Assembly: GCA_020628815.1 (NCBI GenBank)
Contig: JAHDEN010000021.1
Span: 1 to 51,438 of the forward strand
Direction of reading: 5' to 3'
From: Chloroflexota bacterium
Lineage (GTDB): Bacteria > Chloroflexota > Anaerolineae > Promineifilales > Promineifilaceae
DNA: 51,438 nt
The position numbers were made by a program, and so were the translations under genes. Position 1 is the stretch's first letter. Each line of letters starts with the position of its first letter. The notes beneath the pieces are model-generated. The model saw only the letters and a list, made by a program, of their open reading frames with translations, ran no database searches and was not told the origin of the DNA. This document shows, piece after piece, positions 42,643 to 50,454 of this stretch.

Positions 42643-43830
42643 TTATCTCAACAAATGCATGATCACAATCTTCATAATCAAATGGGCCAAAGATTTACCC
42701 GGGCAGCTATGTGTACCACCCCCAAAGCCGATCAGCTCAAACTTACCCGGCTTCCCCTGCATGTGAGGGCAAAATCGGCCGGGGTCAAACAGCTCCGGCT
42801 CTGGATAGATGGTTTGATCCCGGTGGGTTTCTCGCGTGCGGAAGCCAACCAACCATCCGGCCGGAATGGTAAACGGGCCAAACTCAACCGGTGTTTTTAC
42901 ACCGCGAAACAGTCCGTCAATCGTCGGTGCAGTTCGTTCAATTTCCCACAAAAACCGATTCAACTGGTCCAAGCGCTTTAACTGCTCAACATCGACCGTG
43001 GCCGCCATTTTGGCCAGCTCAACTTGCAAACCGGCCGCCATTTCTGGGTCGTCGGCCAATTTGGTTTGGATGCTACTTAACATCGTTGAGAGGGTTTCGT
43101 GACCCGCAAACAGTAAAAACAATAGATAGCCGGCCGCACCATGCTGATCGTTTTCAAAGCGGGCCAACACATCCTGCTGCAAAACGGTTTTGGGCTGTTG
43201 AAACGTCTGTTTGATTTCGGCCAGTAGCTGGTAACGCGCTTGCACCGCTTTGCCCCAGCGCCACGTGCGCCAGTGAAGTGGCAGAAGCGGAGACATAGAG
43301 CGACTGACTGCGGCCGAAAGCTGACACAGGTCGGCCGTTGAGCGTGATACCCCCTGCCCAAACAGCAACATCAACATGATCTCCATTGTCAGATGGCGAA
43401 ACGCCGTGTGCCAATTGGCCGGAGTGTGTGCCTGCCAACGTGCAGCGTGATCAGCACAAATCTGATCAATTTGTGGCACCGCCAGCGCCATCCCCTGCGG
43501 GCTGAATAAAGCTCCCCATACCTGGCGCAGATCACGATGCTCAGCCTCATCCCATAAAAACGGAGCCTGTGGCCCAAATAAAGCCGCCATCGTTCCAGGA
43601 TAGCCACCGGCTGAAGAAAACGCCCCTTGCTGATTGGTAAAAATGAATCGGTTCGCCTCGCGCCCAAGCATAAACACCACTTTATGCCCAAAAATAGACG
43701 TTTTAAAAACCGGTCCAAACCGCTGTAGCCGCTTGACTACAAAATCTGGATCGCGCCAGTAGGCCAGCGATTCGCCAATGCCGGGCAAGCCCATATCGCC
43801 TGGCGGAAGCTTAGCGGCTAATGGTGGCAT
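42643..43830 (-). CDS. Cytochrome P450 (CYP120-like) with short C-terminus
   Basis: The N-terminus PPGDMGLPGIGESLAYWRDP resembles the CYP120 group. The I-helix oxygen-binding motif is AGHET (242-246), the K-helix ExxR is E296-IER299, and the heme loop is FGGGTHSC376PGK. After the heme Cys only 19 residues remain, while P450s normally have about 50-60 more (the beta-sheet that lines the substrate pocket). The stop is followed 2 bp later by the next gene, so there is no room for a frameshifted tail. I use the ATG at 43830 (395 residues) rather than a TTG at 43857. Confidence 0.86.
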   Translation of the reverse strand: MPPLAAKLPPGDMGLPGIGESLAYWRDPDFVVKRLQRFGPVFKTSIFGHKVVFMLGREANRFIFTNQQGAFSSAGGYPGTMAALFGPQAPFLWDEAEHRDLRQVWGALFSPQGMALAVPQIDQICADHAARWQAHTPANWHTAFRHLTMEIMLMLLFGQGVSRSTADLCQLSAAVSRSMSPLLPLHWRTWRWGKAVQARYQLLAEIKQTFQQPKTVLQQDVLARFENDQHGAAGYLLFLLFAGHETLSTMLSSIQTKLADDPEMAAGLQVELAKMAATVDVEQLKRLDQLNRFLWEIERTAPTIDGLFRGVKTPVEFGPFTIPAGWLVGFRTRETHRDQTIYPEPELFDPGRFCPHMQGKPGKFELIGFGGGTHSCPGKSLAHLIMKIVIMHLLR

Positions 43831-44419
43831 GCTTTGATGTGTCGCCCAACCAACCAAACAGGGCCAAGAGCGGTTCGTCTAATGTGCGCGTCCCGTGCTT
43901 GAGCCACGGCCGGTGATAAATCGGTGTTCCCGGCTCTTGAATTTGCCAATCGCTCTCCTCTGTCCACCATTCGGCTCGGCCGGAAATCGGCACATAAATT
44001 TCGGCCGCCAAGTGGTTGTGAGCGGGGTAAAGGCAGTCAGGTGAAATCAGGAGCATCCCCACCGCAATATCCCTCTTTTTAATCATCCCAAACGAACCAA
44101 CATACAGGTTGTACCCATACCAAGTTCTGAAACGACCCAAGCTTTCGTCATGAATATAGTTTGGGTTTCGGTACCAATCAACCGTTTCCCAATGGCCATC
44201 CACCTCATGAGCCAGTTCGCTCAGCAAGCCAGCGGGAGCATTAGTCAGCACATCGGCGCGGTAATCCCAAGCCGGTAAAGGCCTCGGATCTGCGGCTGGC
44301 CAATCCCAATCAAATGCCATAAATTTCTGGCGGATTTCTTCAACCACCTCGCCCCCTTCATCAAGGCGCGAAACGCTCTCCTGAAAAACCTCATTAATCT
44401 TCTCTTGTAACCATTTCAT
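43811..44419 (-). CDS. Cupin of the DMSP lyase (DddL/DddQ) superfamily
   Basis: The C-terminal half carries the metal site of the cupin-DLL superfamily: H134-x-H136-x3-E140-x-Y142 in YPAHNHLAAEIYVPISG and a second His (H175) in LKHGTRTL, followed by the family ending PLLALFGWLGD. Known members cleave dimethylsulfoniopropionate, but relatives have other substrates. At 202 residues the length fits. I use the ATG at 44419, which overlaps the upstream aminotransferase stop as ATGA; the open frame goes to 44449. Set among biosynthetic genes, a role on a pathway intermediate seems likelier than DMSP catabolism. Confidence 0.75.
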   Translation of the reverse strand: MKWLQEKINEVFQESVSRLDEGGEVVEEIRQKFMAFDWDWPAADPRPLPAWDYRADVLTNAPAGLLSELAHEVDGHWETVDWYRNPNYIHDESLGRFRTWYGYNLYVGSFGMIKKRDIAVGMLLISPDCLYPAHNHLAAEIYVPISGRAEWWTEESDWQIQEPGTPIYHRPWLKHGTRTLDEPLLALFGWLGDTSKHATISR

Positions 44420-45492
44420 CCATTCACCCAATCTTGAATATGCTGGCAAACGTACTCAACCGTTGCCTCATCCACATAAGCGGCCGACGGAAGCCACAGC
44501 CCTCTGCGGCCAACTGAGGTGGCAACCGCAAATGTGCCCTCTCGTGCGTAACTCGGCTGCGTATGAATGGCCGGGTAGTAGGAACGACTTTGAACGTTAT
44601 TTTCCTGAAGGTAGGCTTTCAATCCGTCCCGATCCTCAACAAACAGATCAGGATACCACGGGCAAATCCCGTCATCCGGCCGTTTAACCTGCACCCCTTC
44701 TAGATCCTCAAGCCGATCACAATACCAGTGGCACAGCTCATGTTTCCAAGCCACCCGCTCCTTTAGTTTTTCCATCTGCGCCAAACCCAACGAAGCCAGA
44801 ACATCGGTAAAGTAGAAGTTAAATCCGGCGGTTGGATGGACATCGCGGCGGTCTAGTCGGCCGTGATTTTTGAGCCGTTCAACTTTTTCATACAGTTCAT
44901 CATCGTCCGTTACGATCATGCCACCGCAGCCGGTCGTGATAATTTTAGTCGTGTTGAACGAAAAACAGCCTAGCTTTCCAAATGTGCCTGAATGTTGCCC
45001 GGCCGAAAACGAGCCTAACCCACAGGCGGCATCTTCCACCACAGGCAGCCCGTACTCATTTGCGGCCGCTACAATTTGCCGCATTCCGGGATCATGTCCG
45101 TTTAGCCACACCGGCAAAATCGCCTTAGTGTGAGGGGTGATCGCCTGTCTCATTTTTTCGACATCTAAACCCCAAGTATCCGGATCAAGATCAACCAGCA
45201 CAGGCGTGCCGCCCGCAAGCGTCACCGCATTTGCTGTCGCCACAAACGTCAGGTCCGGCACGATTACCTCGTCTCCATGCCCCACCCCCAACGCCATCAA
45301 ACTAAGCGCCATCGCGGTTGTACATGAGGGAACCGCTACCGCATATTTAACGCCCGCATACTCTGCAATCCCCTGTTCAAACGCATCGGTCGCCTTCGCC
45401 TCCGTCACCCAACCTGATCGAATGCAATCTGCCACAGCATCGGCTTCGGCATCATCAAACACCGGTTCCATTTGATAAATATATTTTCTCAT
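44416..45492 (-). CDS. DegT/DnrJ/EryC1/StrS family PLP-dependent aminotransferase
   Basis: The family adds an amino group to keto-sugar nucleotides. The internal-aldimine Lys is K183 in FSFNTTKIITTGCGGM, with the Asp that contacts the pyridine N in VVEDAACGLG (about 151-160). The fold continues to LWLPSAAYVDEATVEYVC at the end. GAAGGAG lies just before ATG-ATG at 45495/45492; I use the second, with 5-nt spacing. The longer frame to 45597 overlaps the glycosyltransferase gene and has no signal. It is translationally coupled to the cupin gene. Confidence 0.9.
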   Translation of the reverse strand: MRKYIYQMEPVFDDAEADAVADCIRSGWVTEAKATDAFEQGIAEYAGVKYAVAVPSCTTAMALSLMALGVGHGDEVIVPDLTFVATANAVTLAGGTPVLVDLDPDTWGLDVEKMRQAITPHTKAILPVWLNGHDPGMRQIVAAANEYGLPVVEDAACGLGSFSAGQHSGTFGKLGCFSFNTTKIITTGCGGMIVTDDDELYEKVERLKNHGRLDRRDVHPTAGFNFYFTDVLASLGLAQMEKLKERVAWKHELCHWYCDRLEDLEGVQVKRPDDGICPWYPDLFVEDRDGLKAYLQENNVQSRSYYPAIHTQPSYAREGTFAVATSVGRRGLWLPSAAYVDEATVEYVCQHIQDWVNG

Positions 45493-45545
45493 CATCGCTC
45501 CTTCATCTACTAGCCTGCAATATAAATGGCTGAATTTGCAGAATT

Positions 45546-46718
45546 TTAGACTAGCTGGCCCAACTTTTCCTCGTAAAAGGCAACCAGCCGGTGGCATTGT
45601 TTCAGCCAGTCAAACTCAGTTTCGGCCGTGGCCCTTGCATTTTTTCCTAGCTCAATCAGGTGGGATGGGTTGCTCAAAAGCTCACTCACTTTCTCGGCCA
45701 CATCCTCTGCCGTAGGCTCAGCCAAAACACCGATCTCATAATTAGCGACAACGTGTGTTACATCACCCACCGCCGTCGCCACCGTGGGCTTACCCGCTGA
45801 CATATAATCATTTAGCTTCATCGGCCAACGCCCCCGATTTGTACCTGAATCTTGATAAGGGAGCCAATGTAAGTCACAAGATGATAGCCACAAAGATAAT
45901 TCAGCATACGGGATTTTTCCGCTCAAGATCACTCTGTTAGGCTCAGCCACCATCTCTTTTATCGGCCGATTGGTGTATCCGATCCAGACAAAATCGACAT
46001 CGTCACGCAGTTGGCAAAGGGCATCAAAGCTTTCCACCAGCAATTCCGCATCGCTCGGGTAAATGTTACCCAAATAACCGACCAAAAATCGGTCTTGTGA
46101 CAAGCCCAGCTTTTCTCGACATCTGATTTGATCTACCGGAACAAAGTCTTGAATATTAGCCCCATCTTTTATCTGCAACACGTCGGCCGGTGACATACCT
46201 GCTTCAATCGTTTTTTGTTCTAGCAAGCTACAAATCACTGTAGTTCCCAACCCAACCCTCCTAAATCGATTCTCGAAAAACGTATCGACCACGCGCAAAA
46301 TTGCACGGTGCATCGGGTTCGCCCGCTCTTCTACCGATCCACCTCGGCCAAACCAATCCCCCCAATCTAAAAACAGTGGGATACGTTTGATGTGCTTCCC
46401 AAATAATGCTGGGAAAATCACCGTCGGCCGGGTCTCAAACGCATGGATCAAGTCAAACGATTGGTCTTTTAACCACCAAATTCTATTTAAGCAGTTCCAA
46501 AACCCCCAGCCGGAACGCAAGGGTCCCCAGAGTAAATCAGGTGCTTCTACAACCTGAATGCCATCCCGCTCAAACCGGTTTACCCCCCAACGACGGCCGG
46601 GAGAGGTACAACAAATCGTCACCTCATGCCCCATCTGCACCAGATGTTTGCCAAACTGGAACATGCGCCAATAGGTGCCAACACCGGTTTGGTTTAGGCC
46701 AATAAATAAAATTTTCAT
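45546..46718 (-). CDS. Glycosyltransferase family 4 (GT-B fold)
   Basis: The 390-residue protein has the GT-B two-domain pattern: KILFIGLNQTGVGTYWRMFQ at the N-terminus, FLVGYLGNIYPSDAELLVES opening the nucleotide-binding domain, and a KLNDYMSAGKPTVATAVGDV segment that matches the donor-binding EX7E region only loosely. Donor and acceptor sugars are unknown. It is first in a six-gene operon. A weak promoter may be TTGGGG, 18 nt, TACAAT, with the -10 ending 14 nt before the ATG. The aminotransferase gene follows after 53 bp. Confidence 0.88.
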   Translation of the reverse strand: MKILFIGLNQTGVGTYWRMFQFGKHLVQMGHEVTICCTSPGRRWGVNRFERDGIQVVEAPDLLWGPLRSGWGFWNCLNRIWWLKDQSFDLIHAFETRPTVIFPALFGKHIKRIPLFLDWGDWFGRGGSVEERANPMHRAILRVVDTFFENRFRRVGLGTTVICSLLEQKTIEAGMSPADVLQIKDGANIQDFVPVDQIRCREKLGLSQDRFLVGYLGNIYPSDAELLVESFDALCQLRDDVDFVWIGYTNRPIKEMVAEPNRVILSGKIPYAELSLWLSSCDLHWLPYQDSGTNRGRWPMKLNDYMSAGKPTVATAVGDVTHVVANYEIGVLAEPTAEDVAEKVSELLSNPSHLIELGKNARATAETEFDWLKQCHRLVAFYEEKLGQLV

Positions 46719-46810
46719 CGCAGAAAGATTGTATGCTCACCCGGCAGGCGTCCCCAACCTGTTACAAACTACGCTGTTAAGCCAAAGTACATAGGCTCAA
46801 TTCTATTAAA

Positions 46811-47200
46811 TCATCGGAAAAAACCAACTTGTGACCCGTTCCAATTCCCTTTTAATAATGGATATGCGACAACGAGTAGCCCAATTGCAACGCTTAACAC
46901 AACAAGCTGAAGGTCTGAAATTGAATTAAACACGACTGGGGAACTGACTTCTTCAAATATTGAATGAGCACCGGCCGCACCTAACCAGAAAAACAGGACA
47001 ACCGCACCGATGGCAGACAGTACAAACGCGGGTACAAAATCTGACCAATGTAAACGGAATGGCTCTTGCGCAACTTGCGGCCGGATAGATTCCATCGCCC
47101 GAGCCGTAAATCCGGCCGGGGGAGTATCGGGGCCAAGCTGCACCAACAGGCTATTTAATTCTTTATCCAAATCGGTGGGTTGGGTTTCAAATTCTGACAT
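46811..47200 (-). CDS. Putative membrane anti-sigma partner
   Basis: The 129-residue protein has an N-terminal soluble part of about 55 residues (TPPAGFTARAMESI) and two transmembrane helices (about 56-75 and 95-117). Placed 39 bp behind an ECF sigma gene, it fits the genetic position of an anti-sigma factor. The zinc-binding HxxxCxxC motif of ZAS anti-sigma proteins is absent, so the assignment rests on position and topology only. Confidence 0.5.
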   Translation of the reverse strand: MSEFETQPTDLDKELNSLLVQLGPDTPPAGFTARAMESIRPQVAQEPFRLHWSDFVPAFVLSAIGAVVLFFWLGAAGAHSIFEEVSSPVVFNSISDLQLVVLSVAIGLLVVAYPLLKGNWNGSQVGFFR

Positions 47201-47239
47201 AAGGTTTTTTATCCAGCACTGACAATTATAATCTAAAAA

Positions 47240-47785
47240 TCAGTCTGTACGTGTCTCTAATCGCTCTTTTAGCATTTTCCTTGCCCTAAAGATACCGGTT
47301 TTCACCGTTCCTAAAGGCAAATCAGTAACCTGAGAAATCTCTTGATAGCTTAAATCATTCACATGGCGCAGCACAATCAGCAATCGGTAACTCTCGGGCA
47401 ATGAATTGATCATTTCTGATAGTTGAGCCCGCTGCTCGGCCCGAATCATCTGCTGTTCGGCCGGTAATGCCTTATCTGAAATCACGATTGAATCATCCGG
47501 GTCCAAAGCAGATAAATCTCGTTTTAAGTTGGGCAGCCGGTTGTAACACAAATTGGTAGCGATCCGATAGAGCCATGTCCGAAACTGCGCATCGCCACGA
47601 AATTTCGCTAAGTTTTGCCATGCCCGAATAAATGTCTCTTGCGCCAAATCCTCAGCCTCTTGCACATCAGGGAGCAAACGATTGGTAAGTGTAAACACAT
47701 ACCGTGCATGATGATTCACCAGCGCTTCAAACGCTCGCGTATCCCCCTGCTTTGCTCTTTTTATGAGGATTTTTTCAGCAGTCAT
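47240..47785 (-). CDS. RNA polymerase ECF sigma factor
   Basis: Sigma-2 is visible from about residue 17 (FEALVNHHARYVFTLTNRLL, AEDLAQETFIRAWQNL, FRTWLYRIATNLCYN) and sigma-4 from about 110 (LPESYRLLIVLRHVNDLSYQ, then LPLGTVKTGIFRARKML). This is a typical ECF factor for an extracytoplasmic signal. The frame is open to an ATG at 47809, but a strong ECF-type -10 ends at 47814, so transcription would start at or after that codon. I therefore prefer the ATG at 47785 (181 residues), with AAAGG just upstream. The spacing of that site is short. Confidence 0.9.
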   Translation of the reverse strand: MTAEKILIKRAKQGDTRAFEALVNHHARYVFTLTNRLLPDVQEAEDLAQETFIRAWQNLAKFRGDAQFRTWLYRIATNLCYNRLPNLKRDLSALDPDDSIVISDKALPAEQQMIRAEQRAQLSEMINSLPESYRLLIVLRHVNDLSYQEISQVTDLPLGTVKTGIFRARKMLKERLETRTD

Positions 47786-47813
47786 ATCCTTTCGTTCAAT
47801 ACCCTTCATCCTA

Positions 47814-47842
47814 TTAGAGCAGATAATTAAAAAAAAGTTTCA
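47814..47842 (-). promoter_or_regulatory. ECF-type autoregulatory promoter of the sigma gene
   Basis: TGAAAC (47842-47837), a 17-nt spacer beginning with a T-run, then CTCTAA (47819-47814). The same arrangement appears divergently at 48041-48069. The TGAAAC -35 is typical of many ECF groups. Confidence 0.65.
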
Positions 47843-48333
47843 CCAATTTGAGAATTCGTTTTTAGCACATCTTCTCAGTCGTTTTCAATGCTTGCTGCAA
47901 GTCGTCATACCCACGAGGGTGAGTATCTAGTGCTAAGTTTCAAGCTGTATTCTGTTTCTACGTTCAGCTTATTTGCAGAGGCCTGGATCCCTTTCTACTT
48001 AAATGATGCTGGGGCCAATTAAATTCAATTTGCAAATTAGTGAAACTTTTTTGAAACTTCAGTGTCTAAGTGGGTGTAAGGCCATTTTGGAAAGCAATTA
48101 TTCAACAAAAACTTTCCCTTAAGAACGTGATTTAAATTTATGTCCCAACTGAAGGTTAAATCTCAGGAAATCAATTTGCAGATGGGACAGTAATTTAGAC
48201 TTCAGTCCTTACGGCCGTGTCAACAAAAACTAACATCCGTGTCGGGCAAGTTGACATTATGCGGCGATCTAAAAGATCGATAAAAGAGTAAATTCTTTAT
48301 GTCGCCCAGACAGTTCAAAATCGAGGTGAACTC
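47843..48333. other. Divergent regulatory region and long leader of the DUF6249 gene
   Basis: The 18-of-19-bp inverted repeat AAAAAAGTTTCACCAATTT (47831-47849) and its partner (48032-48050) covers both TGAAAC boxes. In the rightward leader, TGTCCCA (48141) pairs with TGGGACA (48183), and ACTGAAG (48148) with CTTCAGT (48200); these pairings cross. CGATCTAAAAGATCG (48265-48279) forms a further hairpin. GAGGTGA precedes the ATG at 48334. No coding frame is supported. Confidence 0.55.
48041..48069 (+). promoter_or_regulatory. Rightward ECF-type promoter
   Basis: TGAAAC (48041-48046), a 17-nt spacer, then GTCTAA (48064-48069). It matches the sigma-gene promoter in both boxes and in spacing, and would drive a leader of about 260 nt before the DUF6249 gene. 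Confidence 0.6.
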
Positions 48334-48753
48334 ATGTTTTTAGATGAAGACATTGTTATCGCAATAATTATTCCATTCATGATCATGTTTATTGTCAGCA
48401 CCGTTGCTGTCGTATTCATTCGTATGCTAAAGCATCGCGAAATCATCGAATATGCAAAACGAGGCATGTATCCCCCTTATCAAATGGCGGGTTCAAAAGT
48501 GCCAACACAATCATTCAAGAATGGTATTACCACCACAGGCATCGGATTAGGCATCACATTTGGTCGTAGTCTGATAGGAATTGGCCCGAGGCTTCTAGCT
48601 GGGTTTATCCCTCTATTTGTGGGGCTGAGTTTAATGCTACGTGGCTGGCTAGATATGCAGGCCGGGGTTCAAGATACCCCAGAAGATTGGCCGAACGAGC
48701 CAATCGGTATGGAAAAACAACCTGACGATTTAGACATCGATATAAAACTTTAA
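48334..48753 (+). CDS. DUF6249-like small membrane protein
   Basis: The 139-residue protein has an N-terminal transmembrane helix (about 6-29), the HREIIEYAKRGMYPP block characteristic of DUF6249 (about 33-47), two hydrophobic segments (about 66-80 and 83-101) and an acidic tail. Proteins of this kind often accompany ECF sigma factors; their function is unknown. GAGGTGA lies about 8 nt before the ATG. The ECF-type promoter 270 bp upstream suggests it belongs to the regulon of the neighbouring sigma factor. Confidence 0.7.
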   Translation: MFLDEDIVIAIIIPFMIMFIVSTVAVVFIRMLKHREIIEYAKRGMYPPYQMAGSKVPTQSFKNGITTTGIGLGITFGRSLIGIGPRLLAGFIPLFVGLSLMLRGWLDMQAGVQDTPEDWPNEPIGMEKQPDDLDIDIKL

Positions 48754-48827
48754 CCTAATGTTTTGTCAATTGTCGCTTGATTGATGAAAAGAACTATCTA
48801 ATTCGTTCATCGGGAGACTGGACCCTT

Positions 48828-48871
48828 ACGCGAGGGTGGGTGTGACGAGCCACCCTCGCGTTCCCTTTTTT
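48828..48871 (+). terminator. Intrinsic terminator after the DUF6249 gene
   Basis: ACGCGAGGGTGG (48828-48839) pairs with CCACCCTCGCGT (48850-48861), followed by TTCCCTTTTTT. Confidence 0.85.
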
Positions 48872-48990
48872 GATATTCTTTGTCGTGCATAACACTCTAA
48901 CAATCACACATTGCTGATCTCGCGATTAGCACCCTTTTTCTTAATCACACATCTGAATTCACAATTGTGTTGTGCGCGGCAAAGTTTTCA

Positions 48991-49030
48991 ACCTGATGAG
49001 GGTTGGGCCAATGGTTCACCCCTCATCAGT
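48991..49030 (-). terminator. Hairpin after the ATPase gene
   Basis: CTGATGAGG (48993-49001) pairs with CCTCATCAG (49021-49029), immediately past the stop codon. The T-run expected on the minus strand is weak, so the strength as a terminator is uncertain. Confidence 0.45.
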
Positions 49031-49845
49031 TATAAATAACGCAAAAACGTCTCAGGGTCATTTAGAAAATCACGCGTAAGCGTCACGTGTTCTAGCTCTT
49101 GCCAGCCTATCTCCTGCACTCTCCCCTCATCAAAACTTAAAATTTGCGCTCCGGGATACGCCATCAAAATAGGTGAATGGGTCGCAATTACAAATTGGGA
49201 GTTATAGGTTTCAACCATCTCTTTTAACAGCGTCAAAAAGCCAAGCTGACGAACTGGGGAAAGCGGTGCTTCCGGCTCATCAAGCAGATAAATGCCATTG
49301 GGGGTAAATCGATTTTGAAACAGCATCAAAAAACTTTCCCCATGTGATTGGGCATCTAGCCCATCTCCGTAACGTCGTTTTAAAGCACTTAGTTCTTTGC
49401 GGATGGGGCCAAGCTGCAGCCCACGTGCATAATCATCCCGGCCGTTTTCGTTATATTCTGCCTGTATCCGAGCCTCTTCATCCTTTAAATCCGCCTCTAA
49501 TTGTTGGATGCGTTTTGCAAAGCCAAAAAAGTCTTCGGCCCGCAGAAAAAATCCCTGTTTATTTCGCTTGCTCCACACCAATCGCAAATAGTCGGCCAAC
49601 GGCCGCACCGCATCCAACGTCTTGTCGCTCTTTAGTGGCTCACCACCCACGGCCGGAATATCTATCGCACAGGCCAGCCCTTCTAGCAGCGTTGATTTAC
49701 CTGATCCATTTTCACCCACCAAAAAAGTAATGGGGGCGGTTAGCTCAATTGTCTTGAATGACTGCACAACAGGCACACCAAAGGGAAAGGTTCGGTCAAG
49801 CTCGGCCGGGATTTCATTCAATCTTATTTCTCGAAGGTGAAGCAT
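49030..49845 (-). CDS. AAA/ABC-type ATPase (COG3910-like)
   Basis: The 271-residue ATPase has Walker A G44-ENGSGKST, an ABC-like signature (SHGES, residues ~165-170), Walker B IYLLDEPEAPLS and the H-loop IATHSP. A short helical insertion (about 105-155) replaces the coiled-coil arms of RecF/SMC relatives. It belongs to the predicted-ATPase group that stands alone, without membrane subunits; its role is unknown. It starts directly after the TAA of the GNAT gene (stop 49846-49848), so the two are one transcription unit. Confidence 0.85.
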   Translation of the reverse strand: MLHLREIRLNEIPAELDRTFPFGVPVVQSFKTIELTAPITFLVGENGSGKSTLLEGLACAIDIPAVGGEPLKSDKTLDAVRPLADYLRLVWSKRNKQGFFLRAEDFFGFAKRIQQLEADLKDEEARIQAEYNENGRDDYARGLQLGPIRKELSALKRRYGDGLDAQSHGESFLMLFQNRFTPNGIYLLDEPEAPLSPVRQLGFLTLLKEMVETYNSQFVIATHSPILMAYPGAQILSFDEGRVQEIGWQELEHVTLTRDFLNDPETFLRYL

Positions 49846-50292
49846 TTAATCAGATGGTCTCCGGATAATATAGGCATGTTTTTCATCCCCATCAAATCCA
49901 CAAGATTGATAAAAAGCATGTGTCGATTCTTTTTTCGAACCGGTCATCAACATAACTTTATAGCAATCGAGATCCCAAGCATACTGAACAGCATATTCGA
50001 TCAGTTGCTTACCATATCCGTTTCCCCGCATTTGCTCATCTGTCACCACATTTTCTATGATCGCATACGGCCGGGCAGACCGTGTCAAGTTAGGAATCAC
50101 ATTTAAATAACAAGTAGAAATAAGCTTTTGAAGATGCTCAACCACAAAAACACACAACCCATCCTGCTGAAGGATTTGTTCAAATACCTCATTAACTTTT
50201 TGTGGGTACTTATCTTCTGAATTTAGCTGTTTATATAATCGAATTAGCTGATCTAAATCGTCTCTATGTGCTTCACGAATCTGAGCAACCAT
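49846..50292 (-). CDS. GNAT family N-acetyltransferase
   Basis: The 148-residue single GNAT domain has the acetyl-CoA loop as VTDEQMRGNGYGKQLI and the ending STHAFYQSCGFDGDEKHAY. The N-terminus REAHRDDLDQLIRLYKQL is standard. The substrate is unknown. It is the first gene of a two-gene unit with the ATPase; the ATPase start codon abuts its stop with no gap. Confidence 0.87.
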   Translation of the reverse strand: MVAQIREAHRDDLDQLIRLYKQLNSEDKYPQKVNEVFEQILQQDGLCVFVVEHLQKLISTCYLNVIPNLTRSARPYAIIENVVTDEQMRGNGYGKQLIEYAVQYAWDLDCYKVMLMTGSKKESTHAFYQSCGFDGDEKHAYIIRRPSD

Positions 50293-50349
50293 ACTATTAA
50301 TCTCTTTTTGGCAGATTTAACCTGTTTAAACAGGTTTTGTATTTTAGCA

Positions 50350-50365
50350 GAGGGATTCATCCCTC
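50350..50365. repeat. Palindrome GAGGGATTCATCCCTC
   Basis: A 16-bp palindrome close to that at 24416-24433 (GAGGGAT/ATCCCTC). It lies upstream of the GNAT gene and may be another copy of a dispersed small palindrome. Confidence 0.5.
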
Positions 50366-50384
50366 GCCCCTTGCGCATAAAAAC

Positions 50385-50418
50385 AAAAAAGCGCCCCACT
50401 TTCGCAGGACGCTTTTTT
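50385..50418. terminator. Bidirectional intrinsic terminator
   Basis: AAAAAAGCG (50385-50393) and CGCTTTTTT (50410-50418) form a 9-bp stem with A/T runs on both sides. Leftward it ends the polysaccharide-lyase-like gene. Confidence 0.75.
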
Positions 50419-50454
50419 AGCAATGCAATCAGGGATTGCTAAGTAGATAACCTA

